Source: Euphorbia lathyris (Eukaryota > Streptophyta > Magnoliopsida > Malpighiales > Euphorbiaceae). From it: a DNA stretch of 64,000 nucleotides. The stretch lies in contig NC_088912.1 in the NCBI RefSeq assembly GCF_963576675.1, forward strand, positions 97,307,895-97,371,894, written 5' to 3'. The notes below the pieces were generated by a model. The model was not told where the DNA came from. It saw only the letters and a list, made by a program, of their open reading frames with translations, and searched no databases. Made by a program: the position numbers and the translations under genes. Each line of letters opens with the position of its first letter. Positions within the stretch are counted from its first letter, which is position 1. This document shows, in pieces, positions 1 to 12,682 of the stretch.

Positions 1-1
1 T

Positions 2-2601
2 GTATCTACTAATCATATTTGTGGCATTTGTCATCAAGCTAAACAAAAGCGTTTAGCATTTCCTGTTTCTAATTCACAATCTAAATCATGTTTTGATTTG
101 GTTCATATGGACATTTGGGGTCCAACACATGTTTCTTTACAGGGATATAAGTATTTTTTGACGGTTGTTGATGATAAAAGTCGCTTTACATGGGTATATA
201 TGTGCAAAGCTAAATCTGAGATTCCAGAATTGGTGAAACAGTTCGTGAATATGGTATTAACACAGTTTGATGTTAAAATTAAAGTGATTCGTACAGATAA
301 TGGTCTTGAGTTTTTTCTGCCAACTTTTTATGCTAACCATGGTATATTGCATCAAACTAGTTGCATAGAAACACCTCAATAAAATGGGTTAGTAGAGCGT
401 AAACATCAACATATTTTAAATGTTGCTAGAGCTCTAAAATTTCAAAGTGGAATGTCCGTTAGTTTCTAGACGTATTTTATTGGGCATGCTGTTCATTTAA
501 TCAATAGGTTGCCCACACCTTTGGTTGAACATAAAACTCCTTATGAGATTCTATATAGTATCAAACCTGATTATTCTATACTTAGAGTTTTTGGTTGTTT
601 GTGTTACATCAATACATTGCACAAGGATAGGAAAAAGTTTGATTCAAGATCAAATAAAGTAGTGTTTCTTGGTTTTGTTAGTGGTATAAAAGGATATAGA
701 CTGTATGATTTAGTTGAGCATAAAATTGTTGTTTCTCGTAATGTTCAATTTTATGAAACCTCTTTTCCATATTATGAATCTAACCTTAGCAATCACAAAG
801 ACAATATAGAAATTGAAAGTGTAGATACTAATAATACAGAACCTGGAGTTGTTCATGAAAAATCAAGGCAACCAGCTCGTATACATAATCAACCGCAATA
901 CTTGAAAGATTATCATTGTGGTTTGCTCGCTCATAATTCATGGGAAAACACCGAAACAGATATTTATCATCCTATTTCTACTTATTTATCATATGATAAA
1001 TTGTCCAGCAAACAGAAAGCTTTCTCAGTTCAACTTCAGATAGAAAAGGAACCTGCATCTTATAAAGAAGCAATTAAATATGATGGATGGCAAGAGGCCA
1101 TGGATTTAGAGGTTCAGGCATTACAGAAGAATGAAACTTGGGAAATTTGTACATTGCCATCTAATAAACATAAAATTGGGTGTAAGTGGGTCTTTAAGAT
1201 AAAACACAAGAGTGATGGAACCATGGAACGATTGAAGGCGAGGCTAGTAGCAAAGGGTTACACGCAACAGAATGGCATCGATTTTATTGATACGTTTTCA
1301 CCAGTTGCCAAAATAACAACCATCCAAGTAATTTTGGCCTTAGCAGCAGCTAATGGGTGGGAGTTACAACAATTGGATATTAACAATGCGTTTCTTCATG
1401 GTGATCTTATAGAAGAAATTTACATGGCAGTTCCAGAAGGAATAAAAACAGAAATTCCAAATGCAGCTTGTCGACTTAAGAAGTCTTTATACGGTCTCAA
1501 ACAAGCGAGTCGACAATGGAATAGCAAATTGACAGAGGCTTTGTTAGAATTACAATTTAAACAATCAGTTTCTGATCCGTCTTTGTTTGTTAGAGGCAAT
1601 GGAGATGATTTTATTGCGTTAGCAGTATATGTGGATGACATAATATTGGCTAGCAAAACACAAAAGCATATTCAGCAGGTAAAGGATTATCTTCATGAAA
1701 AATTCAGCATAAAAGATTTAGGAAAATTGAAGTTCATCTTAGGATTGGAAATTGTTCGGAATAAAGACGGAATTCATGTTAATCAGCGAAAATACACTAT
1801 GGATTTGCTTGCAGAATATGGTTTTTTGGAGAGTAAACCTTGTGAAACACCAGTAGTTATTAAATCCAAAGAAGTTGTTGATACATCTGTTCTTGAAGAT
1901 TCTATTCTACACATTATAGAAAGTTAATAGGAAAGCTATTGTACCTCACTAATACCAGGCCAGACATAGCATATTCTGTACAACAATTATCTCAATATCT
2001 TGAACAACCACAACAACATCATCTTATTGCTCCACACAGAATTTTGCGTTATCTTAAGCTTCATCTAGCGCAAGGTCTTTTCTTTCCAGCTGATACTAAT
2101 TTGCAAATCAGAGCCTTCACCGGTTCGGATTGGGCAGTGTGCAAAGAAACTCGTAAGTCGATAACTGGATATTGTATTTTTCTTGGGAAATCATTAGTTT
2201 CATGGCAATCAAAAAAGCAGAATACCTTGAGTAGATCGTCAACAGAAGCGGAGTATCGTGCAATGGCAACTACAAGTTGTGAAATTACTTGGTTACTTTA
2301 TCTTTTGAGTGATCTTCAAATTGCTCATTCTCAACCAGCAGTTCTATATTGTGATAATATTTCTGCAATTTATTTGGCAAAAAATGTTGACGAGCGAACG
2401 AAACACATAGAGATCGATTGTCACTTTATTCGATCAAAGGTTCAAGCTGGCGTTGTTCATCTTCTTCCAATCCGCACTGAAAATCAATTAGCAGATTCTT
2501 TCACAAAGCCTTTGCATGCTCCATTGTTCAAATCATTTTTACGAAGACTTGGATTGATCGATATTCACAACTGCCAACTTGACGGGGGGTGTAAAGTATA
2601 A
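2..2601 (+). pseudogene. Ty1-copia retrotransposon pol remnant (integrase, RT, RNase H)
   Basis: This is the 3' two thirds of a copia polyprotein; the 5' part lies outside the window. The reading frame is open from base 2 and shows, in order, the zinc-binding CGICH end of the GAG-pre-integrase domain (about 20-34), the integrase core (HMDIWGP near 98, RTDNG near 293), reverse transcriptase with YVDD at 1628-1639, and RNase H (SSTEAEYRA, YCDN, TKHIEIDCHFIR, LADSFTKPL, about 2100-2510). It is broken in at least three places: a TAA at 380-382 just where the integrase motif PQxNG is expected, a frame change between about 382 and 509, and another near 1900-1915, after which the frame continues from 1939 to the stop at 2599-2601. 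It therefore cannot make a full protein. Assignment to Ty1-copia is secure from the integrase-RT-RNase H order and the motifs. Confidence 0.95.
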
Positions 2602-2756
2602 TAAATAAATTTATCTTTTATTTGTAACTGATAGGATTATATCCGTTATAGTCTTACCGTTAGTTAGCTGTCTATATAAGTTAGGGATTGAGTCTATTGT
2701 TTACTTACTGAATCAATTCCAAAAACAGTGTGAATAGTTCCACTTTTATTAAGATA
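2584..2756 (+). mobile_element. Polypurine tract and probable start of the copia 3' LTR
   Basis: A G-run at 2584-2589 at the end of pol is followed by TG at 2590, the usual layout of a polypurine tract and LTR start. A TATA-like CTATATAAG lies near 2672. The LTR may end at a CA near 2727, which would make it very short, or it may be cut where the tandem array starts near 2757. The 5' LTR is outside the window, so the end cannot be fixed. Confidence 0.5.
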
Positions 2757-5335
2757 AATTAAATACACCATAAAATCGTAATTGGATTTAAATGCTTAAA
2801 TAGTAACTTTTGGCTCACAATTATAACGGAAGAGTAACTAATTGGACATTCATTTGAAGAAATTGAAACGTTACGAAAAAGTAATTGATTGGAAATTAAT
2901 TTGAAGAAGTTGAAACGTTAATGAGACAAATGGTAAAAAAAATTAATAGAAATATTGATTGGATTGTTTGACATGTCAGCAAATTTCTTAATCAAAATTT
3001 TTAGTGTTTTGACACCAACAAACCGAAAGAGTAATTGATTGAAAATTAATTGAAAGAAAGTAAAATGAAAGAGTAATTGATTGAAAATTAATTTGAAGAA
3101 ACTAAAACGAAAGAGTAATTGATTGGATATTAATTTGAAGAAACTAAAACGTTTTAAAAAATTGAAATGTTAATGAGAAAAATTGTAACATAATTAATAC
3201 AACTATTAATTTGATCGTTTGACATGTAAGCAAATTTGCTAATAAAAAAATTTCAATATTTTGTAAAAATGGTAATTATGAATTAAAGATATCACAAAAT
3301 TGCAATCGGGTTTGAATGCTTTATAGTAATTTTTTACTCACAATTACAACAGAAGAGAAATTAATTTGATATTAATTTGAAAAAAACCGAAACGTTGAAA
3401 GAAAATTAATTAATTGGATATTAATTTAAAGAAACTGAAACATTAATGAGATAAATGGTAAAATAATTAAGAAAAATGCCAATTTGACTATTTGACATGT
3501 CAGCAAATTTACTAATCTAAAATTTTAGTATTTTGACACATCGACAAATAATGAAGAGTAATTAATTGGAAATTAGTTTGAAGAAATTGAAACATTAACA
3601 AAACAAATGGTAAAAGAATCAATAGAAATATTGATTTGATGGTTTGCATATCAGTAAATTTACTAATAAAAAATTCCAATGTTTTGACACCTCAACAACT
3701 AATGCAGAGTTGTCATGTATGCTAAAGGTTCATGATACATATTGTGGATTCGAACCCCTCTGTTAAAAAAAATCAATAATATAGAAAAATGTCATTTTAA
3801 ATCCTTAACAGAAGTCTTGCAATTAAAGCGTTGACCAAAAGTCCTACAATTAAAATGTATCGTCTTAACCAAATTCTTGCAATTGAAGCCTAGACCGAAG
3901 CCCTACTATTAAAATGGGTCACTTCATTTTGTTCTACCCTCACACTATCATTTTCTCCCTCATCCTCGATTCATTTTATGGTGCTCTCTCTTCCTTCATT
4001 CAAGTTTCGCTCTCTTAACCCATTTTATTTTATCCTAATTCTACCACTGTCTCACGACAAACTTATTTCATTCTAGAGAACCATAAGATATTTCTCTCTT
4101 TATATTTTTTAGCTCCTTCATTCACCATTTCCCCATCTCATCTCAACACTGGGGATTAGCGACTTCATCTTGTGTCGTCGGTCTCTCATCTTCTCTAAAC
4201 TGGTGACATCTCTTACTTTCTGGTAAGATTCTTTTTATTTCCTTTTTTTCTATGCACATTTGTTCTTACTCGTTCCCTTTTCTAGCTGATATGTCACTCC
4301 TCCGATTTTTTTTTTCATGATTTCAAAGAGGAAGAAGTTTAGTATCAAGTTTTTGGTAGTCAATGTAGTTTATTTTTCGATAGTCAATGTCATCTATTGA
4401 TATATGTCATTATTTCACATCTCATCACTCTCCATGGTATCTTCAAAATCTATAAAATGGAACAAAAAAATAAAAAATAAATAAAGGTTTAATCAATTTT
4501 TTTCAATATTCAAATGTATATACTATAAAATATCCAAATTGTAAATATATAATATATGCAGCACATGCACATATACTATCTAAATGAAATACACCTTTAT
4601 CCACTTTTTTTTCTAAGAAATAAGTTATGGATGAGAAGAATAATAAGAAGACGATGAAAAGAAGAGGATGATGAGAGGCGTCAGAATATGGTTTTGACGT
4701 TCATGCAATGATAAATGTGTTTTGAAATTAAACTAATTTTAAGAACCGTTATAAATTGAATTTAAATAACATGGAAAATGATCTTTAATGATTCTCAAAC
4801 AAACTAAATAAAAGACAATATGGACCAAGAAAGGAAATCATGCAAAACTCTTCAATCGTATTATTTTATCTACATCAAACTAAGCAATCTACGTAACTAA
4901 AGAATATTACCACTACAATTTTATGTTAATTAAAAAGACAAAGAAACATCGGCTTAATGAATAAACTTGAAAAGTAAAAAACCAAAGTCAAGTATCATAT
5001 CACTAAACAGGTTCCACTAGGACAAAATTAACGATAAAATTAAAATTGATATATACTGTCCCGTTTAAATACTTAATAAAAAAAATTGGTTCATAATTAT
5101 AAGGGAGTAATTGATTGAAAATATGAAAAAACTAAACGGATGCAGAGATAAATAGTAAAAATTTTAATAATTTTGTAGGTTCGTTGAAAAAAAAACTAAA
5201 ACAAGAAGAATGGGCTAGAAAATTAAAATTTTAATGGTGTGTACTTTCCTACATTTTTTTGTTTCAGCAATTATATGTTAGTAAATTAGACTTAGACAGT
5301 CAGATTGGTGATTACCTCCCCTACGCTGTAGTAAA
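2757..5335 (+). repeat. Array unit 1
   Basis: A near-complete unit with leader and donor (CTG|GTAAG near 4220). Its end jumps from the unit tail (GTAGTAAAATTAATA at about 5330) straight into the AATATGGATTGGATTG block that normally lies about 200 bp inside the next unit, so the first part of unit 2 is missing. Confidence 0.85.
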
Positions 5336-7422
5336 ATTAATAAGAAATATGGATTGGATTGTTTGACATGTCAGCAAATTTCTTAATCAAAATTTTTAGT
5401 GTTTTGACACCAACAAAATGAAAGAGTAATTGATTGAAAATTAATTTGAAGAAAGTAAAACGAAAGAGTAATTGATGGAAATTAATTTGAAGAAACTAAA
5501 ACGAAAGAGTAATTGATTGGATATTAATTTGAATAAACTAAAACGTTTTAAAAAATTGAAATGTTAATGAAAAAAATTGTAAAAGAATTAATAGAACTAT
5601 TAATTTGATCGTTTGACATGTAAGCAAATTTGCTAGTAAAAAAATTTCAGTATTTTTTAAAAATGGTAATTATGAATTAAAAATAGAGAAATTTACACAG
5701 AATTACAAGTTTTAAAGAGTATTTAGAATTAAATCAGCCTTATTTTCTAATATTGCCAATTGAAGTAATCCTCTTTTCATTTTGTCAAATTGAACACCCA
5801 CATTTTTGTTTGTTAATAGTTAATATATTTTTTTCCACCATTTTCTCTTTTTATGAATTCTGATTAATTACTTTTTTTTTAAATTCATACTTTATTTTTT
5901 TCTTTTTTGAAAATTTCATTCTTTATCAAATTCATACCTATTTTTTGGATTAATAATTTATTAGTCCCTTATTTTTTACCTAACACACTGTTTAATCATT
6001 TTATTTTGAAAAACACATTATAAGGTTTCTACCTTTTACAAATATTAACTCTTTAATCCTTTTGTTTAGTTTTTTTTAGACTTGTAATCATTATATTTTA
6101 GCCTAAACAGATATATATAAAATATCAGAGTAACATAGTCAACTTGTATTATACTGTGGTTATCCTAAAAGCTAAGATATATTCGGTTAAAAATCTAAAA
6201 AAAATAGATAAAATGACCACAAGATTAATATTGAAAAAAGATTAAAATGTGTTTTTCAAAATAAAAGAACTAAACAGTGCGTTAGAAAAAAAAACGAGGG
6301 AACTAATAAATTATTTAGGGTTCAAATTCATATTTATTCATCCCAAGCAGTTTTTTTTTTTTTTTTGAGAAGATTACTTTTTTGACAGTTAAGCATCATG
6401 ACAATTTTCTATATATATATGAAATAGTAAAAAATAAAATCAGTAACTATTTGACATTTGTAGAATAAATTGTGATGTTTTTGATACATTAAAGATCAAT
6501 TTATCAATATTGATTAAATACTAATATTGTTAGTATACATGACTTCAATGTAAAGAACCCTTAAAGATATCACAAAATTGCAATCGGGTTTGAATGTTTT
6601 ATAGCACTTTTTTACTCACAATTACAATAGAAGAGAAATTAATTGGATTTTAATTTGAAAAAAACCGAAACGTTGAAAAAATTAATTAATTGGATATTAA
6701 TTTAAAGAAACTGAAACATTAATGAGATAAATGGTAAAATAATTAATAAAAATACCAATTTGACTATTTGACATGTCAGCAAATTTACTAATCTAAAATT
6801 TTAGTGTTTTGACACCTCGACAAATAATGAAGAGTAATTAATTAGAAATTAGTTTGAAGAAATTGAAACATTAACAAAACAAATGGTAAAAGAATCAGTA
6901 GAAATATTGATTTGATGGTTTGCATATCAGTAAATTTACTAATAAAAAATTCCAATGTTTTGACACCTCAACAACTAATGCAGAGTTATCATGTATACTA
7001 AAGGTTCATGATACATATTGTGGATTCAAACCCCACTCTTAAAAAAATCAATAATATAGAAAAATGTCATTTTAAATCCTTAACTGAAGTCTTGCAATTA
7101 AAGCTTTAACCAAAAGTCCTACAGTTAAAATATATCGTCTTAACCAAATTCTTGCAATTAAAGCCTAGACCGAAGCCCTACTATTAAAATGGGTCACTTC
7201 ATTTTGTTCCACCCTCACACTATCAATTTCTCCCTCATCCTCGATTAATTTTGTTTCAGCAATTATATGTTAGTAAATTAGACTTAGACAGTCAGATTGG
7301 TGATTACTTCCCCTACGTTGTAGTAGAATTAATAACAACAATGGGAATCATGTAGAATCAGCAAAGATGGATGGTGTTGTTTTTGTTCTTCCTTTTGTTT
7401 GCTTATAAAAATGTTAATTGTA
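5336..7422 (+). repeat. Array unit 2, internally deleted and carrying an insertion
   Basis: This unit lacks its first ~200 bp, carries a foreign insertion at about 5681-6566, and has a ~1.2 kb deletion at about 7245 that joins CCTCGATTAATTTTG of the leader directly to TTTCAGCAATTATATG of the tail. The leader donor is therefore lost in this unit only. Confidence 0.85.
5681..6566 (+). mobile_element. Foreign insertion in array unit 2 with internal inverted repeat
   Basis: Other units read GAATTAAAGATATCAC across this point; here ~885 bp interrupts it, with TTAAA on both sides as a possible short target duplication. Inside, about 5945-6030 is the reverse complement of about 6235-6325 (TTTTGAAAAACACATT against its complement), so the insert can fold. 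Its left end (GAAATTTACACAGAATTAC) resembles the left terminus of the TIR element at 33922. No coding potential was seen. Confidence 0.7.
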
Positions 7423-9990
7423 AATTAAATACACCATAAATTCGTAATTGGATTTAAATGCTTAAATAGTAACTTTTGGCTCACAAATATAACGGAATAG
7501 TAACTAATTCGACATTAATTTGAAAAAATTGAAACGTTACGTAAAAGTAATTGATTGGAAATTAATTTGAAGAAGCTGAAACGCTAATGAGACAAATGGT
7601 AAAAAAAATTAATAGAAATATTGAGTGGATTGTTTGACATATCAGCAAATTTCTTAATCAAAATTTTTAGTGTTTTGACACCAACAAAACGAAAGAGTAA
7701 TTGATTGGAAATTAATTTGAAGAAACTAAAACGAAAGAGTAATTGATTGGATATTAATTTTAAGAAACTAAAACGTTTTAAAAAATTGAAATGTTAATGA
7801 GAAAAATTGTAAATGAATTAATAGAACTATTATTTTGATCGTTTGACATGTAAGCAAATTTGCTAATAAAAAAATTTCAGTATTTTGTAAAAATGGTAAT
7901 TATGAATTAAAGATATCACAAAATTGCAATCGGGTTTGAATGTTTTATAGTAATTTTTTACTCACAATTATAATAGAAGGGAAATTAATTGGATATTAAT
8001 TTGGAAAAAAACCGAAACGTTGAAAGAAAATTAATTAATTGGATATTAATTTAAAGAAACTGAAACATTAATGAGATAAATGGTAAAATAATTAATAAAA
8101 ATGCCAATTTGACTATTTGGCATGTCAGCAAATTTACTAATCTAAAATTTTAGTGTTTTGACACCTCGACAATTAATGAAGAGTAATTAATTGGAAATTA
8201 GTTTGAAGAAATTGAAACATTAACAAAACAAATGGTAAAAGAATCAATAGAAATATTGATTTGATGGTTTGCATATCAGTAAATTTACTTATAATAAATT
8301 CCAATATTTTGACACCTCAACAACTAATGCAGAGTTGCCATGTATACTCAAGGTTCATGATACATATTGGATTCGAACCCCTCTCTTAAATAAAATCAAT
8401 AATATAGAAAAATGTCATTTTAAATCCTTAACTGAAGTCTTGCAATTAAAGCTTTGACCAAAAGTCCTACAATTAAAATGTATCGTCTTAACCAAATTCT
8501 TGCAATTAAAGCCTAGACCAAAGCCCTACTATTAAAATGGGTCACTTCATTTTGTTCCACCCTCACACTATCAATTTCTCCCTCATTCTCGATTCATTTT
8601 TTGGTGCTCTCTCTTCCTTCATTCCAGTTTCGCTCTCTTAACCCATTTTATTTTATCCTAATTCTACCACTGTTTAACGACAAACTTATTTCATTCCAGA
8701 GAACCATAAGATATTTCTCTCTTTATATTTTTTAGCTCATTCATTCACCATTTTCCCATCTCATCTCAACACTAGGGATTAGCGACTTCCTCTTGTGTCG
8801 TTGGTCTCTCATCTTCTCTAAACTGTTGACATCTCTTACTTTCTGGTAAGATTCTTTTTATTTCCTTTTTTCTATGCACATTTGTTCTTACTCGTTCCCT
8901 TTTCTAGCTGATATGTCACTCCTCCGATTTTTTTTTTCATGATTTCAAAGAGGAAGAAGTTTAGTATCAATTTTTTGGTAGTCAATGTCATCTATTTTTC
9001 GATAGTCAATGTCATCTATTGATATCTGTCATTATTTCACATCTCATCACTCTCCATGGTATCTTCAAAATCTATAAAATGGAACAAAAAAATAAAAAAT
9101 AAACAAAGGTAGAATCAATTTTTTTCAATATTCAAATGTATATACTATAAAATATCCAAATTGTAAATACATAATATATGCAGCACATGCAGATACACTA
9201 TCCAAATGAAATACACCTTTATGAAGAGGTTGATGAGAGACGTCAGAATATGATTTTGACGTTCATCCAATGATAAATGTGTTTTGAAATTAAACTAATT
9301 TTAAGTACCGTTATAAATTGAATTTAAATAACATGGAAAATGATCTTTTATGAGTCGCAAACAAACTAAATAAAAGACAATATGGACCAAGAAAGGAAAT
9401 CATGCAAAACTCTTCAATCGTATTATTTTATCAACATCAAACTAATCAATCGACGTAACTAAAGAATATTACCACTACAATTTTATGTTAATTAAAAATA
9501 CTAAGAAACCTCGGTTTAATGAATAAACTTGAAAAGTAAAAAACCAAAGTCAAGTATCATATCATTAAACAGGTTCCACTTGGACAAAATTAACGATAAA
9601 ATTAAAATTGATATATACAGTTCTGTTTAAATAGTTAATAAAAAAGTTTGGTTCATAATTATAAGGGAGTAATTGATTGAAAATATGAAAAAACTAAATG
9701 GATGCTGAGATAAATAGTAAAATTTTTAATAATTTTGTAGATTCGTTGAAAAAAAAATAAAAGAAGAAGAATGGGCTAGAAAATTAAAATTTTAATGGTT
9801 TGTACTTTCCTACATTTTTTTGTTTCAGCAATTATATGTTAGTAAATTAGACTTAGACAGTCAGATTGGTGATTACCTCCCCTACGTTGTAGTAGAATTA
9901 ATAACAACAATGGGAATCATGTAGAATCAGCAAAGATGGATGGTGTAGTTGTTGTTCTTCCTTTTGTTACTTATAAAAATGTTAATTGTA
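7423..9990 (+). repeat. Array unit 3
   Basis: Complete unit of 2568 bp, donor CTG|GTAAG at 8843-8850. It is shorter than unit 4 because it lacks one 42-bp subrepeat and a short tail segment near 9222 that other units contain (TTATCCACTTTTTTTCTAAG). Confidence 0.88.
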
Positions 9991-12682
9991 AATTAAATAC
10001 ACCATAAAATCGTAATTGGATTTAAATGCTTAAATAGTAACTTTTGGCTCACAATTATAACGGAAGAGTAACTAATTGGACATTCATTTGAAGAAACTGA
10101 AACGTTACGGAAAAGTAATTGATTGGAAATTAATTTGAAGAAGTTGAAACGTTAATGAGACAAATGGTAAAAAACATTAATAGAAATATTGATTGGATTT
10201 TTTGACATGTCAGCAAATTTCTTTATCAAAATTTTTAGTGTTTTGACACCAACAAAACGAAAGAGTAATTGATTGAAAATTAATTTGAAGAAAGTAAAAC
10301 GAAAGAGTAATTGATTGGAAATTAATTTGAAGAAACTAAAACGAAAGAGTAATTGATTGGATATTAATTTGAAGAAACTAATACGTTTTAAAAAATTGAA
10401 ACGTTAATGAGAAAAATTGCAAAAGAATTAATAGAACTATTATTTTGATCGTTTGACATGTAAGCAAATTTGCTAATAAAAAAATTTCAGTATTTTGTAA
10501 AAATGGTAATTATGAATTAAAGATATCACAAAATTACAATCGGGTTTGAATGTTTTATAGTAATTTTTTACTCACAATTACAATAGAAAAGAAATTAATT
10601 AGATATTAATTTGAAAAAAACCGAAACGTTGAAAGAAAATTAATTAATTGGATATTAATTTAAAGAAACTGAAACATTAATGAGATAAATGGTAAAATAA
10701 TTAAGAAAAATGCCAATTTGACTATTTGACATTTCAGCAAATTTACTAATCTAAAATTTTAGTGTTTTAACACCTCGACAAATAATGAAGAGTAATTAAT
10801 TGGAAATTAGTTTGAAGAAATTGAAACATTAACAAAACAAATGGTAAAAGAATCAATAGAAATATTGATTTGATGGTTTACATATCAGTAAATTTATTAA
10901 TAAAAAATTCCAATGTTTTGACACTTCAACAACTAATGCAGAGTTGCCATGTATACTAAAGGTTCATGATACATATTGTGGATTCGAACCCCTCTCTTAA
11001 AAAAAATCAATAATATAGAAAAATGTCATTTTAAATCCTTAACTGAAGTCTTACAATTAAAGCTTTGACCAAAAGTCCTACAATTAAAATGTATCGTCTT
11101 AACCAAATTCTTGCAATTAAAGCCTAGACCGAAGCCCTACTATTAAAATGTTTCACTTCATTTTGTTCCACCCTCACACTATCATTTTCTCCCTCATCAT
11201 CGATTCACTTTATGGTGCTCTCTCTTCCTTCATTCTAGTTTCGCTTTCTTAACCCATTTTATTTTATCCTAATTCTACCACTGTCTCACGACAAACTTAT
11301 TTCATTCAAGAGAACCATAAGATATTTCTCTCTTTATATTTTTTAGCTCCTTCATTCACCATTTCCCCATCTCATCTCAACATTAGGTATTAGCGACTTC
11401 ATCTTGTGTCGTCGTTCTCTCATCTTCTCTAAACTGGTGACATCTCTTACTTTCTGGTAAGATTCTTTTTATTTCCTTTTTTTCTATACACATTTGTTCT
11501 TACTCATTCCCTTTTCTAGCTGATATGTCACTCCTCCGATTCTTTTTTTCATGATTTCAAAGAGGAAGAAGTTTAGTATCAAGTTTTTGGTAGTCAATGT
11601 AGTTTATTTTTCGGTAGTTAATGTCATCTATTTTTCGGTAGTCAATGTCATCTATTGATATATGTCATTATTTCAAATCTCATCACTCTCCATGGTATCT
11701 TCAAAATCTATAAAACAGAACAAAAAAATAAAAAAAATAAGGTTAAATCAATTTTTTTCAATATTCAAATGTATATACTATAAAATATCCAAATTGTAAA
11801 TACATAATATATGTAGGACATGCACATACACTATCCAAATGAAATACACCTTATCCACTTTTTTTCTAAGAAATAAGTTATGGATGAGAAGAATAATAAG
11901 AAGAGGAGGAAAAGAAGAGGATGATGAGAGACATCAGAATATGGTTTTGACGTTCATGCAATGATAAATGTGTTTTGAAATTAAACTAATTTTAAGAACC
12001 GTTATAAATTGAATTTAAATAAAATGGAAAGGATCTTTAATGAGTCTCAAACAAACTAAATAAAAGACAATATGGACCAAGAAAAGAAATCATGCAAAAC
12101 TCTTCCATCGTATTATTTTATCTACATCAAACTAAGCAATCTACGTAACTAAAGAATATTACCACTACAATTTTATGTTAATTAAAAAGACAAAGAAACA
12201 TCGGCTTAATGAATAAACTTGAAAAGTAAAAAACCAAAGTCAAGTATCATATCGCTAAACAGGTTCCACTAGGACAAAATTAACGATAAAATTAAAATTG
12301 ATATATACTGTTCCGTTTAAATACTTAATAAAAAAGTTTGGTTCATAATTATAAGGGAGTAATTGATTGAAAATATGAAAAAACTAAACGGATACGGAGA
12401 TAAATAGTAAAAATTTTAATAATTTTGTAGATTCGTTGAAAAAAAAACTAAAAGAAGAAGAATTGGCTAGAAAAATAAAATTTTAATGGTTTGTACTTTC
12501 CTACATTTTTTTGTTTCAGCAATTATATATTAGTAAATTAAACTTAGACAGTCAGATTGGTGATTATCTCCCCTACGTTGTAGTAGAATTAATAACAACA
12601 ATGGGAATCATGTAGAATCAGCAAAGATGGGTGGTGTAGTTGTTGTTCTTCCTTTTGTTTGCTTATAAAAATGTTAATTGTA
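9991..12682 (+). repeat. Array unit 4
   Basis: Complete unit of 2692 bp, the best reference copy. Three adjacent 42-bp subrepeats lie at about 10255-10385, and the donor CTGGTAAGATTC lies near 11455. A short duplication of the TTTTTCGGTAGT motif occurs near 11610-11650. Confidence 0.88.

Noticed and set aside
8269..8457. 62-codon ORF in an array unit
   Set aside because: It is not open in the other units, so not conserved coding.
10255..10390. Regular ~42-bp repeats that could suggest a CRISPR-like array
   Set aside because: There are no unique spacers; the copies are contiguous, diverged AT-rich subrepeats in a plant satellite.
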